64,000 bases of DNA from Streptomyces typhae (lineage in GTDB: Bacteria; Actinomycetota; Actinomycetes; Streptomycetales; Streptomycetaceae): the NCBI RefSeq assembly GCF_009755605.1, contig NZ_WPNZ01000007.1:62001-126000 (forward strand), given 5' to 3'. Both the position numbers and the translations under genes were made by a program. Below, one piece after another: positions 7,900-16,204 of the stretch. The first letter of the stretch is position 1; each line of letters opens with the position of its first letter. Under the pieces are notes generated by a model, which saw only the letters and a list, made by a program, of their open reading frames with translations, was not told the origin of the DNA and ran no database searches.

Positions 7900-9554
7900 T
7901 CGCCCTCCCGCATCGGGACGCGCACGCCCCGCTCGGCGGCGACCGCGTCCGCCGACTCGTACCCGGCGTCGACGTGCCGGACGACCCCCATCCCGGGGTC
8001 GTTCGTGAGCACGCGCCGCACCTTCTCGCCCGCGAGCTTCGTGCCGTCGGCCACCGACACCTGGCCCGCGTGGATCGAGCGGCCCATGCCGACGCCGCCG
8101 CCGTGGTGCAGGGACACCCACGAGGCGCCCGAGGCGACGTTCACCATGGCGTTGAGCAGGGGCCAGTCGGCGATCGCGTCGGAGCCGTCGAGCATGGCCT
8201 CGGTCTCGCGGTACGGAGAGGCGACGGAGCCGCAGTCCAGGTGGTCGCGGCCGATGGCGAGGGGGGCCTGGAGCTCGCCGGAGGCCACCATGTCGTTGAA
8301 GCGCTCGCCCGCGCGGTCGCGCTCGCCGTAGCCGAGCCAGCAGATGCGGGCGGGCAGGCCCTGGAAGTGGACGCGCTCCCCGGCCATCTTGATCCAGCGG
8401 GCCAGGGACTCGTTCTCCGGGAAGAGGTCGAGGATCGCCTTGTCCGTCTTGTGGATGTCGGAGGCCTCACCGGACAGGGCCGCCCAGCGGAAGGGGCCCT
8501 TGCCCTCGCAGAACAGGGGGCGGATGTAGGCGGGGACGAAGCCGGGGAACGCGAAGGCCCGGTCGTATCCGGCCAGTTGCGCCTCGCCGCGGATGGAGTT
8601 GCCGTAGTCGAAGACCTCGGCGCCCGCGTCCATGAAGCCGACCATGGCCTCGACGTGCGTGGCCATGGACTCGCGGGCGCGGGTGGTGAAGCCCGCCGGG
8701 TCCTTGGCCGCGTACGCGGCCATGTCGTCGAAGTCGACGCCCGACGGCAGATACGCCAGCGGGTCGTGGGCGGAGGTCTGGTCCGTCACGATGTCGATCG
8801 GGGCGCCCTCGGCGAGCATCCGCGGAAGGAGGTCGGCGGCGTTGCCGAGCAGGCCGATGGAGAGCGGGCGGCGGGCGTCACGGGCCTCGACGGCGAGCTG
8901 GAGGGCGTGCTCCAGGGAGTCGGCCCGCACGTCCAGGTACTTGTGCTCGATGCGGCGCTCGATGGCGCGCGGGTCGACGTCGATACAGATCGCGACGCCG
9001 TCGTTCATCGTCACGGCGAGGGGCTGGGCGCCGCCCATGCCGCCGAGCCCGGCGGTGAGGGTGATCGTGCCCGCCAGCGTGCCGCCGAACTTCTTCGCGG
9101 CCACCGCCGCGAAGGTCTCGTAGGTGCCCTGGAGGATGCCCTGGGTGCCGATGTAGATCCAGGAGCCCGCGGTCATCTGGCCGTACATGGTGAGGCCGAG
9201 CGCCTCCAGGCGGCGGAACTCCTCCCAGTTCGCCCAGTCGCCGACCAGGTTGGAGTTGGCGATGAGCACGCGCGGCGCCCACTCGTGGGTCTGCATGACG
9301 CCCACGGGGCGGCCGGACTGGACGAGCATCGTCTCGTCCTGCTTGAGCGTCCTCAGGGTGCGCACCATCGCGTCGAAGGAGCGCCAGTCGCGGGCCGCCT
9401 TGCCCGTGCCGCCGTAGACGACGAGTTTGTCGGGGTGCTCGGCGACCTCCGGGTCGAGGTTGTTCTGGAGCATGCGCAGGGCCGCTTCCTGCTGCCATCC
9501 CAGGGCGCTCAGTTCGGTGCCGCGCGGGGCCCTTACGGGGCGGGGTCCTGACAT
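7896..9554 (-). CDS. hutU: Urocanate hydratase
   Basis: A 552-aa urocanase, converting urocanate to 4-imidazolone-5-propionate with tightly bound NAD+. Typical features are an N-terminal '[14 protein letters not shown]' and '[13 protein letters not shown]', the '[19 protein letters not shown]'-like stretch, '[16 protein letters not shown]' (Rossmann-like NAD site) and a C-terminal '[17 protein letters not shown]' motif. Length matches the family (about 550). It is the first gene of the hut operon, with a good ribosome binding site (GAGGAGG). The divergent intergenic region carries a candidate operator at 9608-9634. hutH is absent here. Confidence 0.97.
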   Translation of the reverse strand: MSGPRPVRAPRGTELSALGWQQEAALRMLQNNLDPEVAEHPDKLVVYGGTGKAARDWRSFDAMVRTLRTLKQDETMLVQSGRPVGVMQTHEWAPRVLIANSNLVGDWANWEEFRRLEALGLTMYGQMTAGSWIYIGTQGILQGTYETFAAVAAKKFGGTLAGTITLTAGLGGMGGAQPLAVTMNDGVAICIDVDPRAIERRIEHKYLDVRADSLEHALQLAVEARDARRPLSIGLLGNAADLLPRMLAEGAPIDIVTDQTSAHDPLAYLPSGVDFDDMAAYAAKDPAGFTTRARESMATHVEAMVGFMDAGAEVFDYGNSIRGEAQLAGYDRAFAFPGFVPAYIRPLFCEGKGPFRWAALSGEASDIHKTDKAILDLFPENESLARWIKMAGERVHFQGLPARICWLGYGERDRAGERFNDMVASGELQAPLAIGRDHLDCGSVASPYRETEAMLDGSDAIADWPLLNAMVNVASGASWVSLHHGGGVGMGRSIHAGQVSVADGTKLAGEKVRRVLTNDPGMGVVRHVDAGYESADAVAAERGVRVPMREGE

Positions 9555-9607
9555 GGGGTGCCTCCTCGCACGCTGTCCTGCTGTGGCAGTTCGCCACTGT
9601 GACCTTG

Positions 9608-9634
9608 TTATTCACATCCTGCTTCCATGAATAG
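9608..9634. promoter_or_regulatory. Candidate operator in the hutU / decarboxylase divergent promoter
   Basis: Inverted repeat TTATTCA (9608-9614) - 13 nt - TGAATAG (9628-9634). On the minus strand it contains TATTCATG followed by GAAGCAG. Almost the same string (TATTCATG followed by CAAGGAG) lies in the RpiR/NCS1 intergenic region at 16076-16090, suggesting a shared regulator. The region is AT-rich against a GC-rich background. Confidence 0.5.
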
Positions 9635-9693
9635 AGCTAGTCAATAGCGTCGGGTGGCAGCGGTCGCCGCGTGCGGGTGATTGTCTGGATCAC

Positions 9694-11073
9694 ATGGGCC
9701 CTGAAACGATTCCTTCCGCCGACTCCGCCGACTCCCCCGGCTCCGCCGCCCGCCGCGACCAGGCGGTCCGCGCCGCCGTCGAGCAGGGCCTCGTCGGCCC
9801 CGACCTGCCGCTCGCCGGGCTGCTCGACGTGGCCGGGATACGGGCCTCGGCCGCCGCGCTGCACGCCGCCTTCGACGAGGTCACCGCGGACGGCACCCCC
9901 GTCCTGCACGCCTTCGCGGTGAAGGCCGCCCCGCTGGTGCCGGTGCTCCGGCTGCTCGGCTCCGCCGGGGTCGGCGCCGAGGTGGCGAGCCCGGGTGAGC
10001 TGGCCCTCGCGCGCGCCGCGGGCACACCGCCGTCCCGCACCGTCCTCGACTCCCCCGCCAAGACCCCGGTCGAACTGCGCGAGGCCCTCGCGCTCGGCAT
10101 CGCCGTCAACGCCGACAACGCGCAGGAACTCGACCGCATCGACGCCATGGTGCGCTCGGCGCCCACCCGCTCACCCCTCGGGATCCGGGTGAACCCGCAG
10201 GTCGGCGGCGGCACCATCGAGGCGCTCTCGACAGCGACCGCCACCTCCAAGTTCGGGGTGCCGCTGCGGGACGAGGGCGCGCGGGAGTGGCTCGTACGGG
10301 CCTACGTGGACCGCCCGTGGCTGACCCGGCTGCACACCCACTCCGGCTCGCAGGGCATGCCCCTGGAGCTGATGGCGAGCGGCGTCGCGGCGACGTACGC
10401 GCTCGCGGAGGAGATCAACGCCCGCGCCGGCCGCCAGCAGGTCGACACCCTCGACATCGGCGGCGGGCTGCCCCTCAACTTCTCCTCGGACGAACAGACA
10501 CCGACGTACGCCGACTACGCGCGGCTGCTGCGGCGCGAGGTCCCCGGGCTCTTCGACGGGCGCTACGGCCTGGTCACCGAGTTCGGCCGGTCGCTGCTCG
10601 GCAAGCACGGGATGCTCCTTGCCCGCGTGGAGTACGTGAAGACGGCGGGCGGCCGGGGCATCGCGCTGACGCACGCGGGCGTGCAGGTGGCGACGCGCAC
10701 GGTGTACATGCCCGAGTCCTGGCCGCTCAGGATCGCCGCGTACGACGCCAAGGGGCGCCCCAAGTCGGGCCCCGGCACCCGCCAGGACGTCGCGGGCCCG
10801 GCCTGCTTCGCCGGTGACCTGCTCGCCAGGGACCGGGAGTTGCCACCCCTCGAACAGGGCGACTACGTGGCCGTCCTGGACACCGGCGCCTACTACTTCG
10901 CTCACCACTACTCGTACAACAGCCTGGTCAGGCCCGGCATCCACGGCTACGTGGCCGATCCGCGGGAGGCGGGCGGCGCGGTGCGGTTCGGGGTGGTGCG
11001 GGAGCCGCAGAGCGTGGCGGAGGTCGTCGCGGAGGCGGGCGGCGGGGTGCGGGACGTCCTGGACGAGCTCTGA
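9694..11073 (+). CDS. PLP-dependent group IV decarboxylase (DAP/ornithine/arginine decarboxylase 2-like)
   Basis: A 459-aa fold-type III decarboxylase. The PLP lysine is predicted at K77 in 'HAFAVKAAP'. Other marks are 'HTHSGSQG' (about 210), the Gly-rich phosphate-binding 'LDIGGGLP' (about 252), and the C-terminal 'DTGAYYFAHHYSYNSLVRP' with the expected Asp-x-Gly-Ala-Tyr. The family includes diaminopimelate decarboxylase, but normal lysA proteins have 'CGES'-like motifs that I do not see, so the substrate is uncertain. It is divergent from hutU and followed 93 nt later by an APC permease, suggesting an amino-acid uptake and decarboxylation pair. Confidence 0.85.
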   Translation: MGPETIPSADSADSPGSAARRDQAVRAAVEQGLVGPDLPLAGLLDVAGIRASAAALHAAFDEVTADGTPVLHAFAVKAAPLVPVLRLLGSAGVGAEVASPGELALARAAGTPPSRTVLDSPAKTPVELREALALGIAVNADNAQELDRIDAMVRSAPTRSPLGIRVNPQVGGGTIEALSTATATSKFGVPLRDEGAREWLVRAYVDRPWLTRLHTHSGSQGMPLELMASGVAATYALAEEINARAGRQQVDTLDIGGGLPLNFSSDEQTPTYADYARLLRREVPGLFDGRYGLVTEFGRSLLGKHGMLLARVEYVKTAGGRGIALTHAGVQVATRTVYMPESWPLRIAAYDAKGRPKSGPGTRQDVAGPACFAGDLLARDRELPPLEQGDYVAVLDTGAYYFAHHYSYNSLVRPGIHGYVADPREAGGAVRFGVVREPQSVAEVVAEAGGGVRDVLDEL

Positions 11074-11166
11074 GATTGCTCAACTCCCGCTTCACCCGCG
11101 CCCGCGGCGGGCAGAAGGTCCTCCCCAGCCGGAAGCGGCTCACCGTCATCCTCGGGGGAGGCTCCT

Positions 11167-12588
11167 TTGACGACGTCAGGCACGAGCGGCACGAGCGGAC
11201 CGAACGGCGCGAGCGGTCCGGGTGGAGCGCGCGGACCGAGCGGAACCACCGCGCCACCGGCCGCCGAGGATCCGGGCCTGCGGCGCGTGCTCGGCCCGAA
11301 GCTCCTCATTCTCTTCGTGATCGGCGACATCCTCGGCACCGGCATCTACGCCACCACGGGCAAGGTCGCGGGGAAGGTCGGCGGCGCGCTGTGGCTGCCG
11401 TTCGCGATCGGGTTCGTCGTGGCGATCCTGACGGCCGCGTCGTACGTCGAACTCGTCGGCAAGTACCCGAGGGCGGCGGGCGCGGCCCTCTACACGCAGA
11501 AGGCGTTCAAGGTCCCCTTCCTCACCTTCATCGTCGCGTTCATGGTGATGGCCTCCGGGCTCTCGTCGGCGAGCGCGGCGGCCCGCGCCTTCAGCGGGGA
11601 CTACCTGGCCGAGCTGACCGGTGACGCGCTGCCGCCGACGCTGGTCGCCATCGCGTTCATCCTGGTGCTCGCGGCGCTGAACCTGCGCGGCGTCTCGGAG
11701 TCGGTGAAGACCAACGTCGTCCTGACACTGGTCGAGGTCACCGGCCTGGTGATCATCCTCGCCATCGGCGCGTGGGCGGTCCTCAACGGGGACGGCGAGG
11801 CGTCCCGGCTCACCGAGTTCGAGACCGACGGCTCCGGCTACGCCCTGATGACGGGGGTGCTCGGGGCCACGGCGCTCGGCTTCTTCGCCTTCGTCGGCTT
11901 CGAGGACTCGGTCAACATGGCCGAGGAGACCAAGGACCCGACGCGCACGTTCCCCAAGGCGATCTTCATCGGGGTCGCCGTCACCGGCACCGTCTACGTC
12001 CTGGTGGCCCTGGTCTCCTCCCTGCTCGTCGACCACAAGACCCTCGCCGGGTTCAGCGGGCCGCTCCTGGAGGTGGTGAAGGCAGGCGGCGTGGACTTCC
12101 CGCACAAGCTCTTCGCGCTCATCGCCCTGTTCGCGGTCACCAACTCGGCCCTCATCAACATCATGATGGCCTCGCGCCTCTGCTACGGCATGGCCAACGA
12201 ACGCATCCTGCCGCGCGCGATGGCCCGTGTCCTGCCGCGCCGCCGCACCCCGATCGTCGGCATCGTCTTCGTCTCCCTGCTCGCCGTCGGCCTGGTCTCC
12301 ACCGGCGAGATCGAGGGCCTCGGCGACACCACGGCGTTCCTGCTCCTGTGTGTGTTCGCGGTGGTCAACGTCGCGGTCCTGGTCCTGCGCCGCGACCCCG
12401 TCGACCACCACCACTTCCGCACCCCGACCGTCCTGCCGGTCCTCGGCGCCGTCACCGCCCTCGTCCTGGCCAGCCCCCTCGCCGACCGCCCGGCGGACGT
12501 CTACATCCGCGCGGGTGTGCTCGTCCTGATCGGCATCGGCCTGTGGGCGGTGAACAAGGTGGTCCTGCGGACTCGCGGCGAGGAGTGA
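11167..12588 (+). CDS. APC-family amino acid permease
   Basis: A 473-aa integral membrane transporter of the amino acid-polyamine-organocation family. The TTG at 11167 is used because GGGGGAGG lies 6 nt upstream. After a Gly/Ser/Thr-rich N-terminal tail (about 35 aa), about 12 hydrophobic segments follow. The first contains the APC helix-break motif 'GDILGTGIYATTGKVAGKVG'; the 'FAFVGFEDSVNMAEETKDP' motif follows near residue 240. It ends in 'RTRGEE'. It probably imports the substrate of the upstream decarboxylase or exchanges substrate and product. The 300 nt downstream (12589-12890) contain short CGACTCGGGG direct repeats and a hairpin, but no gene. Confidence 0.9.
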   Translation: MTTSGTSGTSGPNGASGPGGARGPSGTTAPPAAEDPGLRRVLGPKLLILFVIGDILGTGIYATTGKVAGKVGGALWLPFAIGFVVAILTAASYVELVGKYPRAAGAALYTQKAFKVPFLTFIVAFMVMASGLSSASAAARAFSGDYLAELTGDALPPTLVAIAFILVLAALNLRGVSESVKTNVVLTLVEVTGLVIILAIGAWAVLNGDGEASRLTEFETDGSGYALMTGVLGATALGFFAFVGFEDSVNMAEETKDPTRTFPKAIFIGVAVTGTVYVLVALVSSLLVDHKTLAGFSGPLLEVVKAGGVDFPHKLFALIALFAVTNSALINIMMASRLCYGMANERILPRAMARVLPRRRTPIVGIVFVSLLAVGLVSTGEIEGLGDTTAFLLLCVFAVVNVAVLVLRRDPVDHHHFRTPTVLPVLGAVTALVLASPLADRPADVYIRAGVLVLIGIGLWAVNKVVLRTRGEE

Positions 12589-12817
12589 GCCCCGGGGACG
12601 CCTCGACGACTCCGGGGACACCACGGCGACTCGGGGAACGCCCGGCGACTCGGGGGCCCCGGCGACTCGGGGGACGCCTCGATCATATGCCCGATACATA
12701 CGGTCAGTGATGAGCCGTTCCCGAAGCCTCCAGCGCACCGATCTTGTCGAGCCAGGACATGTTCCCCTGGGAAATGCCCATTCGACACAGGGCCTCGGCT
12801 TTCCTGCGTAACTTCCT

Positions 12818-12847
12818 CCCACCGGGCGGCGGGGACCGCCCGGTGGG
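12818..12847. promoter_or_regulatory. Perfect 12-bp hairpin in the leader of the roadblock operon
   Basis: CCCACCGGGCGG (12818-12829) and CCGCCCGGTGGG (12836-12847) form a perfect stem with a 6-nt loop, 43 nt ahead of the GTG at 12891. A second small palindrome (GGTGGGGACCACC) follows. It could terminate permease read-through or act as an attenuator. Confidence 0.6.
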
Positions 12848-12890
12848 GTGGTGGGGACCACCCCGTTCCGCCCTGGGGAAGGGGAACCGC

Positions 12891-13349
12891 GTGCCCGGTA
12901 TCGACGAGTGTCTGCTGGAGGCCATGACACTGCCCGGTGCACGCGGAGCAGCGATCGTCGACTGGACCAGCGGGCTCGCCCTCGGTGCGGTCGGCGACTC
13001 GCCGAACAAGGACCACGAGGCGACCGCCGCGGAGACCGCGGAGGTGGCCCGCGCCGCCGCCGAGTACCGGGCGTTCGCCGACGCGGACGACTCCTTCGAC
13101 GCCTGCGGGTCCCACGGGTCGTACGGCTCCCTCGGCGCCGCGGACGGTACGGACGGCGCCGCCCGCGAGGGGCTCCCCGTCGAGGACCTCATGCTCAGCA
13201 CCCGCAACGGATTCCACGTGATCCGCTTCGTGGAGACGACCTTCGACAGCAGCGTCTTCCTGTACCTCTGGCTCGACCGGCACACGGGCAATCTCGCTCT
13301 CGCCCGCATCCGGCTGCGGGACCTGTCCGAGCGGCTGGTGCTCGTGTGA
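12891..13349 (+). CDS. Roadblock-fold-like protein with insertion
   Basis: A 152-aa protein. The GTG at 12891 follows GGGGAAGGGG; in-frame upstream codons would only add non-homologous residues. It is a diverged paralogue of the product of 14738-15112: both have 'AAIVDWTSGLALG' / 'AALVDYTSGMALG' near the N-terminus, 'FHVIRFVE' / 'YHLIRLI' in the middle, and 'FLYLWLDR..GNLALAR' / 'FLYLALDK..ANLAMAR' near the end. About 35 residues of Asp/Ala/Gly/Ser-rich sequence interrupt the middle. Roadblock/LC7-fold proteins regulate small Ras-like GTPases. First gene of a four-gene operon; its stop overlaps the next start (GTGA). Confidence 0.75.
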   Translation: MPGIDECLLEAMTLPGARGAAIVDWTSGLALGAVGDSPNKDHEATAAETAEVARAAAEYRAFADADDSFDACGSHGSYGSLGAADGTDGAAREGLPVEDLMLSTRNGFHVIRFVETTFDSSVFLYLWLDRHTGNLALARIRLRDLSERLVLV

Positions 13350-14155
13350 CGACCGCATCGGCGAGCGCGCGGGCCCCGTACGCGGCGCCCGCCACCTCAC
13401 CCATGCTGATGCGCCTCGCCGACGAGCGGGCCACCGGGGCGTTCCTGCGCGACCAGGGCGTCCTCTATCTCGCCGAGGGCCGCGTCGTGCACGCGGAGAG
13501 CCCGTGCGCGCCCGGCCTCGAAGTGCTCCTGACGGTCGGCGGCGCGCTGCCCGAGTGCGGCTGGCAGGAGGCCCTGACGCGGGCGGGGGCCCGCCACGAG
13601 GTGGGCCGGGACCTGGTGGGAAGCGGCCGGCTCGCCGCGGGCGAGCTGGAGCTGTGCCACCTCGGCGCGGTGTTCGACGCCGCGTTCTTCGTCCTCGGCC
13701 CGGCGGGCGGGCCCGCGCACTTCCGCTACGGCGTCACGCACTGGTTCGGCCGGGTCAGGCCGGTGCCCGCGGCCGCCGTGGAGCGCGAGACCCGGCGGCG
13801 CAGAGCCCTCCTCGACAGCGTCTGGCCCTGCGCCGACGTGGACGCCGCCCCGGTGGTGCCCCGGACGCCGACGGCCGACCAGGCGGTGACCGGGCGTCAG
13901 CGCGCGCTGCTGCGGCTCGCCGACGGGATCCGTACGCCGACGGCCATCGCCTGGGCGCTCGGCCGGCCCGCCTTCCACACCCTGGTGGAGATCAGACGCA
14001 TGGCCGCGGCCGGGCTCGTGGAGACGCCGAGGACGCCACGGACCCCGGCCGCGGCCCCGGCGGCCGCCCTGCCCGGACCCGCCGTGACGGACTGCGCGGA
14101 ACCGGACATCGCCCTGCTGCGCCGGTTGCGCGACGCGCTGGAGGCCTCGCTGTGA
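13346..14155 (+). CDS. DUF4388-like / winged-helix-like regulator in roadblock operon
   Basis: A 269-aa protein. The GTG start overlaps the preceding stop by 4 nt, so it is probably translationally coupled. The N-terminal part ('ATGAFLRDQGVLYLAEGRVVHAES') resembles the DUF4388/PATAN-type module. In those proteins a 'G.L....G.iyL..G.ivhA' pattern is typical. Residues about 185-235 ('RQRALLRLADGIRTPTAIAW...LVEIRRMAAAGLVETP') look like a winged-helix DNA-binding or interaction segment. The Pro/Ala-rich linker and a C-terminal helix follow. The exact function is unknown. It plausibly acts as the effector of the surrounding roadblock proteins. Confidence 0.7.
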   Translation: MTTASASARAPYAAPATSPMLMRLADERATGAFLRDQGVLYLAEGRVVHAESPCAPGLEVLLTVGGALPECGWQEALTRAGARHEVGRDLVGSGRLAAGELELCHLGAVFDAAFFVLGPAGGPAHFRYGVTHWFGRVRPVPAAAVERETRRRRALLDSVWPCADVDAAPVVPRTPTADQAVTGRQRALLRLADGIRTPTAIAWALGRPAFHTLVEIRRMAAAGLVETPRTPRTPAAAPAAALPGPAVTDCAEPDIALLRRLRDALEASL

Positions 14156-14210
14156 CGCCGACCGCCGCCCGCCGGACCCCCGCCGCCTGTCGGACCCGCC
14201 CCCCGATCCC

Positions 14211-14666
14211 ATGAAGTTCACCGCTCTGTGGAAGCGCTCCGGAAGGACACAGCTGATGGCTGCCGAAGCCGATGTACTCGGCGAACTGAGACGACTGCGG
14301 ACCCGGATACCCCAGCTCAGGGGCGCGCTGACCGCGAGCGTCGACGGTCTGGTGCTGGCCCAGGACGCCTCCGACGTCGAGCCGGAGGGCGTCTGCGCGC
14401 TCACCGCTGCGGCGCTCGGGGTGGCCCTGCGGCTGTCCGACGCGACCCACCAGGGCGACTTCAAGGAACTGCTCATCCGCGGCGAACAGGGCTATGTGGC
14501 CACGTACACGGCCGGTTCCACGGCAGTGCTCACCCTGCTCGCCGAGCCCCGCGTCAACGTGGGCCGCCTCCATCTGGAGGGCCGCCGTTCCAGCGTGCTC
14601 ATCGGCGAGCTGGTCGACGCCGCCACCACGGGGGTGGCCACCACCGTACGGACGGAGGACCTCTGA
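14211..14666 (+). CDS. Roadblock/LC7 domain protein
   Basis: A 151-aa protein; an ATG at 14256 with GGAAGGAC upstream would give 136 aa and may be the true start. Residues 35-140 match the Roadblock/LC7 pattern: 'LRGALTASVDGLVLAQD' (first strand and helix), 'CALTAAALGVALRLSD', 'YVATYTAGSTAVLTLLAEP' and 'VGRLHLEGRRS'. Such proteins are GTPase-activating or dimerisation partners of Ras-like GTPases, for example CvnB in Streptomyces conservons. No CvnA, CvnC or CvnD gene accompanies it. It sits third in the operon. Confidence 0.88.
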   Translation: MKFTALWKRSGRTQLMAAEADVLGELRRLRTRIPQLRGALTASVDGLVLAQDASDVEPEGVCALTAAALGVALRLSDATHQGDFKELLIRGEQGYVATYTAGSTAVLTLLAEPRVNVGRLHLEGRRSSVLIGELVDAATTGVATTVRTEDL

Positions 14667-14737
14667 GCATGCCCCCCACCACACCCTCGTCGCCCGTGTC
14701 CCGGGCGGCCGGCAGACGGAAAGGAAGTGCAGCAACC

Positions 14738-15112
14738 ATGGCCAACACGGAGACAGCGCTCAAGGAAGCGAGCACCTCGATCGAAGGTGTCATCGGCGCC
14801 GCCCTGGTCGACTACACGAGCGGCATGGCCCTCGGCACGCTCGGAGGCAGCAAGGACCTGGACCTCTCGGTGGCCGCCGCGGGCAACACGGACGTCGTCC
14901 GCGCCAAGCTGCGCACGATGGAGATGCTGGGCCTGAAGGACGAGATCGAGGACATCCTGATCTCGCTCGGCTCCCAGTACCACCTCATCCGGCTGATCAA
15001 GGGCCGCAACAACAACGGCCTCTTCCTCTATCTGGCGCTCGACAAGGGCCGCGCCAACCTGGCCATGGCCCGCCACCAGCTCGCCCGCATCGAGGCGAAC
15101 CTGGACGTGTGA
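14738..15112 (+). CDS. Roadblock-fold-like conserved protein
   Basis: A 124-aa soluble protein; the ATG at 14738 follows GGAAAGGAAG. It shares its whole length with the 12891 product but lacks the insertion. The pattern of one amphipathic start helix, 'AALVDYTSGMALG', a central helix and 'LFLYLALDKGRANLAMARHQL' fits a compact alpha/beta roadblock-like fold. This is the last gene of the operon; it is convergent with the RpiR regulator 49 nt away. Highly acidic/basic balanced, no signal peptide. Biochemical role unknown; probably a structural or regulatory partner of the other two roadblock proteins. Confidence 0.78.
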   Translation: MANTETALKEASTSIEGVIGAALVDYTSGMALGTLGGSKDLDLSVAAAGNTDVVRAKLRTMEMLGLKDEIEDILISLGSQYHLIRLIKGRNNNGLFLYLALDKGRANLAMARHQLARIEANLDV

Positions 15113-15161
15113 CCCGGCCCCCCGCTCCCCGGCCCCCGGGCGCTCCCCCCGGGGGCCGGGG

Positions 15162-15995
15162 TCACTCCACGAAGAGTCCGCGCTCCGCCGCCCCCACGTC
15201 GAACTCCTCCAGGCGGGCCTGGGCGTCCGGGAGGCCGTCGCACAGCGCTTCGAGGAGGACGCGGCCGAGGAGCATGGGGGCGCAGGCCGTGTCGAAGGCG
15301 AGGCCGGTGCCGACCGCCGCGGGCAGCAGCAGATCGGAGTGGGCGGCGACCGGGGCGAACGCGGAGTCCGCGACGGTGACCACGGTCAGCCCCGCCGCCC
15401 TGGCGTACTCCAGGGCCTCGACGACCTCGCGCGGATGGCGGGGCAGCGCGAAGCAGAGCAGGGCCGTGGCGCCCGCCCGCACCGCGGCGTCGATCCGGTC
15501 GGCCAGCATGGTGCCGCCCTCGTCGAGCAGGCGGACGTCGGGGTGGACCTTGGCGGCGAAGTACGAGAAGCCGTACGCCTGGGACGCGGCGGCCCGCAGG
15601 CCGAGCACGGGCAGCGGCCGGGAGGCGGCGAGCAGATGGCCCGCGCGCTCCACAGGACCGGGGTCGGCGAGCAGTTCCGCCAGGTGCCGCAGGTTCTCGA
15701 TCTCCGCCTCGACCGCCTGCTGGTACTCGTTCAGATCGGCCTCGGTGCCCGGCTCCGCGGGGGTCACCTCGCGCAGGTGCCGGCGCAGCGCCGGATAGCC
15801 GTCGAAGCCGAGCGCGACCGCGAAGCGGGTGACGGAGGGCTGGCTGACGCCGGCCAGTTCGGCCAGCTCGACGCTGGAGAGGAAGGGGGCGTCGGCGGCC
15901 CGCCGCACCATGCAGTGCGCGATGCGCCGCTGGGTCGGCGTCAGCCGGTGCCCCTCGAAGAGCACCTGAAGCCGCGCCGCGGGACTGTCACTCAT
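15162..15995 (-). CDS. RpiR/MurR-family transcriptional regulator (HTH + SIS)
   Basis: A 277-aa regulator. The ATG at 15995 has GAGGAG 8 nt upstream and precedes the canonical N-terminus. Residues about 10-80 form the HTH_6 domain ('LTPTQRRIAHCMVRRAADAPFLSSVELAELAGVSQPSVTRF', in pieces). Residues about 120-250 form a SIS sugar-isomerase domain ('LPVLGLRAAASQAYGFSYFA'). SIS domains usually sense phosphosugars, but actinobacterial relatives near nucleobase or amino-acid transport genes exist. It is divergent from an NCS1 permease. The intergenic region contains a palindrome also seen in part upstream of hutU. Confidence 0.9.
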   Translation of the reverse strand: MSDSPAARLQVLFEGHRLTPTQRRIAHCMVRRAADAPFLSSVELAELAGVSQPSVTRFAVALGFDGYPALRRHLREVTPAEPGTEADLNEYQQAVEAEIENLRHLAELLADPGPVERAGHLLAASRPLPVLGLRAAASQAYGFSYFAAKVHPDVRLLDEGGTMLADRIDAAVRAGATALLCFALPRHPREVVEALEYARAAGLTVVTVADSAFAPVAAHSDLLLPAAVGTGLAFDTACAPMLLGRVLLEALCDGLPDAQARLEEFDVGAAERGLFVE

Positions 15996-16066
15996 GCCGC
16001 ACTCCTCATGACCCTCTTGACTCCTCACGGCTCCTCGTGCCGCCGCCAGAGATGTACGCCGAGGCA

Positions 16067-16102
16067 TTGACAAATTATTCATGCAAGGAGAACTCTGCAT
16101 GA
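16067..16102. promoter_or_regulatory. Candidate RpiR operator/promoter of the NCS1 permease
   Basis: A TTGACA -35-like hexamer at 16067-16072 is followed by a perfect inverted repeat TCATGCA (16079-16085) - 10 nt - TGCATGA (16096-16102). The left half reads TATTCATG then CAAGGAG, matching 13 of 15 positions of the hutU upstream site. It lies between the divergent regulator and permease genes. Confidence 0.55.
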
Positions 16103-16204
16103 GCATATACAGCCCGGCAAGGGACGCGCTCAAGGTCCGCGCCCACGGTACGGCCGACGCGGGTGACCCGTGTGTCCTGGAGGCAGCGCACGTAAGGGGT
16201 AGGC

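Noticed and set aside
16081..16204. Short leader peptide starting MQGELCMSIYS before the NCS1 permease
   Set aside because: It has an AAGGAG-like context, but the frame continues uninterrupted far into the permease in a different frame and overlaps the candidate operator. No evidence for translation.
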